Positions 60,382 to 64,000 of a stretch of 64,000 bases of DNA are shown one piece after another (the stretch's first letter is position 1; each line of letters begins with the position of its first letter). The position numbers and the translations under genes were made by a program. This DNA is from JANOSH01 sp031415695 (lineage in GTDB: Bacteria; Actinomycetota; Acidimicrobiia; Acidimicrobiales; Ilumatobacteraceae), in assembly GCA_031415695.1 (NCBI GenBank), contig JANOSH010000022.1:1-64000 (forward strand). The letters are read 5' to 3'. A model generated the notes under the pieces. The model was given only the letters and a program-made list of their open reading frames with translations. It searched no databases and was not told the DNA's origin.

Positions 60382-60815
60382 GCATCACCGAGGCCGAGAT
60401 GCTCTCACTCATCGGGCACCGGTTCCCGGGCGGTCGTTATCGCATCGAGCATTGGGAGAATTGGCTCCTCACCGACTGCACCGGTGCCGAGCAGTTGCCT
60501 GACAGGCTCGTGCATCCGATTGCACTCTTCCACGTACCCATTCTTGGTTCGGGCATGACCATCACGAAGCTGTTCGAGCTCGGGCAGGCCAGTGGTGCTG
60601 GGTCGGTTGGTCTCGACGGCTACGACTGGGAGTATCTCCAGCCGCTACGAGAGGACGTCGACTACATCATTGAGGGTGGCATCACGTCGGTCGAACGACG
60701 CACCACCGACACCGGCCAGGTGTACGACGCGGTCGCGTTCACCATCGAGCTGTTCGATGGCGACGAACTTGCGGCCCGTATCACCAACCGGTGGCGATTC
60801 CGGAGGACATCATGA
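60378..60815 (+). CDS. MaoC-like / FAS1-like dehydratase N-terminal subunit
   Basis: 145 residues with a hot-dog-fold outline: HRFPGGRYRIEHWENWLLTD at the start, ALFHVPILGSGMTITKLFEL, and YIIEGGITSVERRTTDTG. It is the half-size type that pairs with a second hot-dog protein to make one hydratase active site, as in ChsH1-ChsH2. It overlaps both neighbours by ATGA, so the three are translated together. Confidence 0.65.
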   Translation: MSITEAEMLSLIGHRFPGGRYRIEHWENWLLTDCTGAEQLPDRLVHPIALFHVPILGSGMTITKLFELGQASGAGSVGLDGYDWEYLQPLREDVDYIIEGGITSVERRTTDTGQVYDAVAFTIELFDGDELAARITNRWRFRRTS

Positions 60816-61216
60816 CCGCAGTCGGCGACAACATTCCGCCATGGACTATGAGCCTGGTTGATCCCGAACGGATGAAGACGATGGCGGCCATTCTGCGCGA
60901 TCCGTACCCGGTGCATTGGGATCGCAGCGTCAATAACCGGCTAGGTCTTGATGGTCGGGTCATCAACCAGGGGCCGCTCAATCTCAGCTACATCGTGAAC
61001 ATGTTGCACGCATGGTCGGGGCCAGCTTCGGTGCGCCGGCTTACGGTTTCGTTTGGTCGTCCGGTTCTCGACGGCGACACCGTTACGGCGAACGGCACTG
61101 TTGTGGCAGTCGACTGGGTAGGTGGCGAAACGCAGGCGACCTGCGACGTGTGGCTTGAACGAGACGGAGAACGAGTGGTAACCGGTTCGGCTGTCGTTGG
61201 AATAGCGACTCGTTAG
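60812..61216 (+). CDS. MaoC-like dehydratase subunit
   Basis: 134 residues, hot-dog fold. The segment DPYPVHWDRSVNNRLGL followed by VINQGPLNLSYIVNMLHAWSG corresponds to the MaoC hydratase region D-N-P-(I/V)-H; the catalytic aspartate may be D37 (HWDRS). VSFGRPVLDGDTVTANG is the typical late strand. ATGA-coupled to the preceding half-protein. Together they probably hydrate an unusual enoyl-CoA. Confidence 0.7.
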   Translation: MTAVGDNIPPWTMSLVDPERMKTMAAILRDPYPVHWDRSVNNRLGLDGRVINQGPLNLSYIVNMLHAWSGPASVRRLTVSFGRPVLDGDTVTANGTVVAVDWVGGETQATCDVWLERDGERVVTGSAVVGIATR

Positions 61217-61653
61217 CTGTCGGTATCGAGGGTCAGTGACACCGAGTTGATACACCAACGCTGATCGGTTGGCACTTGGTAGCCCTCGCCTTGAAAGACA
61301 TGGCCGAGATGCGATCCACACGCGGCGCACCGAGCTTCAACTCGGGGGTAGCCCAAGAGTCGATCTTCAAGCAGTACCACGGCATCGTCGGCGGTCGGCG
61401 CGTAGAACGACGGCCATCCACAGCCCGAATGAAACTTGGTTTCGCTTCGAAAAAGCTCGGCTTGACACGCTTTGCAGCGGTAGACGCCAACGGTCTCGGT
61501 GTCGGTGTAGGCCCCGGTGCCAGCTCGTTCGGTGCCAGCCTGACGTAGCACCGAGTACGACAACGGGTCCAGGCGACCCCGCAACTGCTCGTCATCGAGC
61601 TGCACTGGATACGGCTTGCCGTCTGGCCGGGTCGCCGAAATATCTCCGCTCAT
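61213..61653 (-). CDS. msrB: Peptide-methionine (R)-S-oxide reductase
   Basis: 146 residues. Two zinc CxxC pairs (YRCKACQ, ARCAACGSH), FHSGCGWPSF, and the catalytic cysteine in RWCINSVSL identify MsrB. It reduces methionine-R-sulfoxide in oxidised proteins, in the cytoplasm. AGGAGG precedes the ATG. The stop overlaps the convergent MaoC gene by 4 bp. Confidence 0.95.
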   Translation of the reverse strand: MSGDISATRPDGKPYPVQLDDEQLRGRLDPLSYSVLRQAGTERAGTGAYTDTETVGVYRCKACQAELFRSETKFHSGCGWPSFYAPTADDAVVLLEDRLLGYPRVEARCAACGSHLGHVFQGEGYQVPTDQRWCINSVSLTLDTDS

Positions 61654-61677
61654 AGATGTCCTCCTGGTTGTTCATCG

Positions 61678-61683
61678 TAGGCT
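61678..61683 (+). promoter_or_regulatory. -10 box (TAGGCT), leaderless promoter
   Basis: TAGGCT ends 6 bases before the ATG at 61690, the same hexamer and spacing as at the desaturase gene (37149). Confidence 0.45.
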
Positions 61684-61689
61684 CGGCCG

Positions 61690-62733
61690 ATGATGCCTGC
61701 CGGTCACGTTACCGCCCTCGACGTGGACTGGTATCTCAACCCAGCGATCTACGAGATCGAGCGCCGCGAGGTTTTCGGGCGCGAATGGGTGCTGATCGGA
61801 TACGAATTTCAGGTGACCGAGCCGGGTTCCTACATCACCGAAGACCTCGCCGGATACCCCGTTGTGGCGTGGCGGTCGCCGTCCGATGGACAACTCGTGG
61901 CGTTCCTGAACATCTGTCCCCATCGAGCCGGACCAATCGTGTGGGACGACGCTGGTTGTCAGGCCAACCTGGTATGCCGGTATCACGGATGGGCGTTCAA
62001 TACTGCGGGCACCTTGATAAATGCGCCCGGTTTCGGTGCCGACCTTCCTACGGGTACGGGTCTCACGATGGTCCGCGTAGAGGTGTGGCGGGGCATGGTG
62101 TTTGTGTGTCTCAGCGCCACCACGGCACCGTTGGCAACATGGTTCGGAACGTTTCCTGCCGCCTGCGAGCCGTACGCGTTCGAGACGTACAGCTTTCACA
62201 GCCGCACCGTTCGGCACTGCACGATGAATTGGAAGACGTACTCCGACAATTTCTTGGAGGGTTACCATGTGCCATACATCCACCCCGGTCTGGCACGAGA
62301 CATCGTGGCTCGCGACTACGAGGTGCGTATGGACGGCGACCCTCGCTGGAATGTTCACCTGTCGCCGCCGCGCTCAGATCGATCGTTGTGGAACGGCGTG
62401 TGGTTGTACTTCTGGCCGAACTTTTCGCTCGACATCTTTCCAGGCGGCATTTCTGTAGAGCGTTGGCTTCCCCGGGGTCACAACCGCACGGATCTCATCT
62501 TCGAGTACTTCTTTGCCCCCGACAACCCCGATTGCGATGCCATCGTACGCACGTCGGAAGAGGTCGCCGATGAGGACGTTCGCGCCTGCGAAGCTGTGCA
62601 TCGAAACATGCAGAGCGGGGCCTACACACCTGGTCTTTTGAGCCCTCGTTACGAGAACGCGTTGGCAGTGTTCCACGACACCATTCGTCACTCCGTTACG
62701 CACGGTGGCCCGGCCTTGGCCACCATGCCATGA
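61690..62733 (+). CDS. Rieske non-haem iron oxygenase, alpha subunit
   Basis: 347 residues. The Rieske cluster motif is CPHRAGPIVWDDAGC to CRYHGW (CxH and CxxH). The mononuclear iron site is DNFLEGYHVPYIH, followed by a C-terminal acidic ligand region. The NWKTYSDNFLEGYH spacing and short length suit the group that includes carnitine, choline and glycine-betaine monooxygenases, though aromatic-ring hydroxylases share it. No reductase or beta subunit gene is adjacent. A quaternary-amine substrate is a guess from other genes in the window. Confidence 0.85.
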   Translation: MMPAGHVTALDVDWYLNPAIYEIERREVFGREWVLIGYEFQVTEPGSYITEDLAGYPVVAWRSPSDGQLVAFLNICPHRAGPIVWDDAGCQANLVCRYHGWAFNTAGTLINAPGFGADLPTGTGLTMVRVEVWRGMVFVCLSATTAPLATWFGTFPAACEPYAFETYSFHSRTVRHCTMNWKTYSDNFLEGYHVPYIHPGLARDIVARDYEVRMDGDPRWNVHLSPPRSDRSLWNGVWLYFWPNFSLDIFPGGISVERWLPRGHNRTDLIFEYFFAPDNPDCDAIVRTSEEVADEDVRACEAVHRNMQSGAYTPGLLSPRYENALAVFHDTIRHSVTHGGPALATMP

Positions 62734-62746
62734 CCAAGAGCGTCGG

Positions 62747-62938
62747 CTAGAGCCAGCGAGTGCCGTTAGTTTCGTATCCTGGTGGCACGGGCGTGCCGAC
62801 CGGCGCTTCGACAGGGCTGACGACCGGCGTAACCACTACCGGTTTGGTCGGCCGTGGAGCAGCAGACACCGCAGCGGCGCCTACGAGCGACCCAACGGCG
62901 ACAATGAGAACAGCAACCTTGCGCTTCAGCGAGAACAT
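62747..62938 (-). CDS. Small secreted proline-rich peptide
   Basis: 63 residues. MFSLKRKVAVLIVAVGSLVGAAAVSAA is a signal peptide (positions 1-27 of the product). The mature part is rich in Pro, Val and Thr and ends YETNGTRWL. The ATG at 62938 has CAGACT 7 bases upstream. Not recognised; may be a cell-wall peptide or the remnant of a larger protein. Confidence 0.5.
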   Translation of the reverse strand: MFSLKRKVAVLIVAVGSLVGAAAVSAAPRPTKPVVVTPVVSPVEAPVGTPVPPGYETNGTRWL

Positions 62939-63026
62939 GCAGTGCAGTCTGACGACCAAACCTCAGGATCGCCTCTCCGGCGCAGCAGCAATAAGTAAGG
63001 ACCAAAACGCTTTGCGTGAAATCCTT

Positions 63027-64000
63027 CTACTGAATGTTCACGGTGTAGTCCTCGACTTCACCGAAGGCCACTGAACCGCACGGTGCAGGACTGGCGGTTC
63101 TAGACAGCACAACCCTCATACGTACCTGGCCCTTGGTGGCACCGGCCGGAATGGTTGCCGCGCCGGTCAGTAGCGCCGGCGACGAACCATCGGGTATTCC
63201 CGCCAACAAGCGATCGAGTACCAGCTCATTGGTGTCGAAGACCTTGTTGTCATTGAAGTCGATCCACACTCGCAACGCCTCGTCAGGAGCCGAGTAGCTG
63301 AAGCTCGTTGTGAGGCCGAGCTGATAGGCCTGGCCCGCGGTTACCGTGGCGGTCGAAGAGGTGAAGTCGGAGTATGCAGTCTTCACGGAGTCCTTGGCAA
63401 GGTCGGCGAAGGTCACTTTGGACAGCCACTCATGCCACGGGAATGCGCTCGTGACGGCACATACGGTGCCACCGCTTGTTACGGCGAAGGCGTGCGACAC
63501 AGTGACTGGGAGGAAGTTGGCGTCGCCTGCTTGGGTTGCTGCAATGATCACCGTTCCTTGGGTTCCAGACAACGTCACGATGTTGCCCGAAACGCTAGCC
63601 GGACCCGATGTGACCGAGTATGTGACCGGCAGACCCGAACTTGCCACGGCCGCGAGCGCGAACGGGGCGCTGGTTGTGGTCTTGCTGCCAATGGTCGGGA
63701 AGTTGATTGTCTGAGCTGCGGGGCCATTCCCGGTTGTGAACAACGCTTGAACCGTAGCGTTACCCGTGACAACAAACGAGGTACTAGCCGCAGTGGCATT
63801 GGCAACTGTGCCACCTGTGACAACCCAGCGGCTGAACGTGAACCCTGCCGCAGGGGCCACCGCCTTTAGTGGAATCTGCGTACCACGGAAGTAGCTATTT
63901 GCGTGGGGGAGGTTGGCACCTCGAAGCGTCAACGACGAGAAGTCGACGCCACCCGAACCCGCAGGAGACACGGACGCAGTGACAACAGACCGACTCGACA
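63027..64000 (-). CDS. Surface protein with GEVED C-terminal domain (5' end outside window)
   Basis: 324 codons visible. The frame runs off the window at its 5' end, so the GTG at 63971 is not necessarily the start. The first part, VSPAGSGGVDFSS to GFTFSRWVVTGG, resembles InlB-type bacterial beta repeats. An Ig-like segment (SGLPVTYSVTSGPASVSGN) follows. The end is a GEVED domain (WIDFNDNKVFDTNELV, FGEVEDYTVNI), seen in secreted and surface proteins. No C-terminal anchor is seen. Confidence 0.8.
   Translation of the reverse strand, partial: SSRSVVTASVSPAGSGGVDFSSLTLRGANLPHANSYFRGTQIPLKAVAPAAGFTFSRWVVTGGTVANATAASTSFVVTGNATVQALFTTGNGPAAQTINFPTIGSKTTTSAPFALAAVASSGLPVTYSVTSGPASVSGNIVTLSGTQGTVIIAATQAGDANFLPVTVSHAFAVTSGGTVCAVTSAFPWHEWLSKVTFADLAKDSVKTAYSDFTSSTATVTAGQAYQLGLTTSFSYSAPDEALRVWIDFNDNKVFDTNELVLDRLLAGIPDGSSPALLTGAATIPAGATKGQVRMRVVLSRTASPAPCGSVAFGEVEDYTVNIQ

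Overview
The window looks like chromosomal DNA from an actinobacterium, most plausibly a member of the Acidimicrobiia. Support comes from moderately high GC, a 28-codon gene for the actinobacterial ribosomal protein bL37, a DUF222/13E12-type HNH protein, an F420-type LLM oxidoreductase, DUF35-thiolase and split-MaoC pairs, and many leaderless promoters (a TANNNT-like -10 box ending 6-7 bases before the start codon). The lineage is inferred from gene content only.

Layout. 1-0.8 kb: debris in which an IS110-type transposase fragment abuts a truncated AAA+ ATPase. 0.9-5.9 kb: a sarcosine/dimethylglycine dehydrogenase-like flavoprotein overlapping a choline-kinase-like phosphotransferase, then a tyrosine phosphatase and a lipoprotein. 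5.9-11.7 kb: the most interesting block. It holds an extradiol dioxygenase, a histidine phosphatase, a two-gene PEP-synthase-like pair with the architecture of phenylphosphate synthase, and an IclR regulator. Two near-identical 19-bp palindromes each sit exactly 52 bp before a start codon. 11.7-14.6 kb: a long inverted repeat, a DUF3500 protein, a lipoprotein, and a matrixin-like protease gene broken by an in-frame TAG. 14.8-17.4 kb: an AtuA/enoyl-CoA hydratase pair. 17.6-20.3 kb: an HNH protein and two secreted proteins. 20.4-24.3 kb: a DUF35-thiolase pair, a Uma2-type protein with a heptad repeat tail, an Asp/Glu racemase-like protein and a DNA alkyltransferase. 24.3-33.8 kb: a BenE transporter and an Opp/Dpp-type ABC importer, divergent from a choline-sulfatase and an SDR. 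33.8-36.1 kb: a flavinylation locus (ApbE with an in-frame TAG, PepSY-TM, DUF2271). 36.2-40.4 kb: an acyl-ACP desaturase-like protein and two divergent glycosyltransferases sharing a mirror-symmetric promoter, one fused to a PqqD-like domain. 40.4-50.7 kb: mixed metabolism, tRNA-Leu(UAA), an MFS exporter, a RecB-like nuclease, an aquaporin, a prolyl oligopeptidase, bL37 and a PHP phosphoesterase. 50.7-56 kb: a 1747-residue secreted multidomain protein. 56-64 kb: YchF, a penicillin-acylase-family protein, an LLM/MaoC operon behind twin palindromes, MsrB, a Rieske oxygenase and the 3' end of a GEVED-domain surface protein.

How the genes may work together. The choline-sulfatase, the dimethylglycine/sarcosine dehydrogenase-like protein, the choline-kinase-like protein and perhaps the Rieske oxygenase fit use of quaternary amines, but they are scattered and the link is inference. 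The 5.9-11.7 kb block reads as a catabolic unit that may activate a phenolic compound by ATP-dependent phosphorylation, remove the phosphate later, and cleave a catechol. Most other genes are general actinobacterial catabolism, transport and envelope functions.

All assignments come from reading translated motifs. No database search was run.
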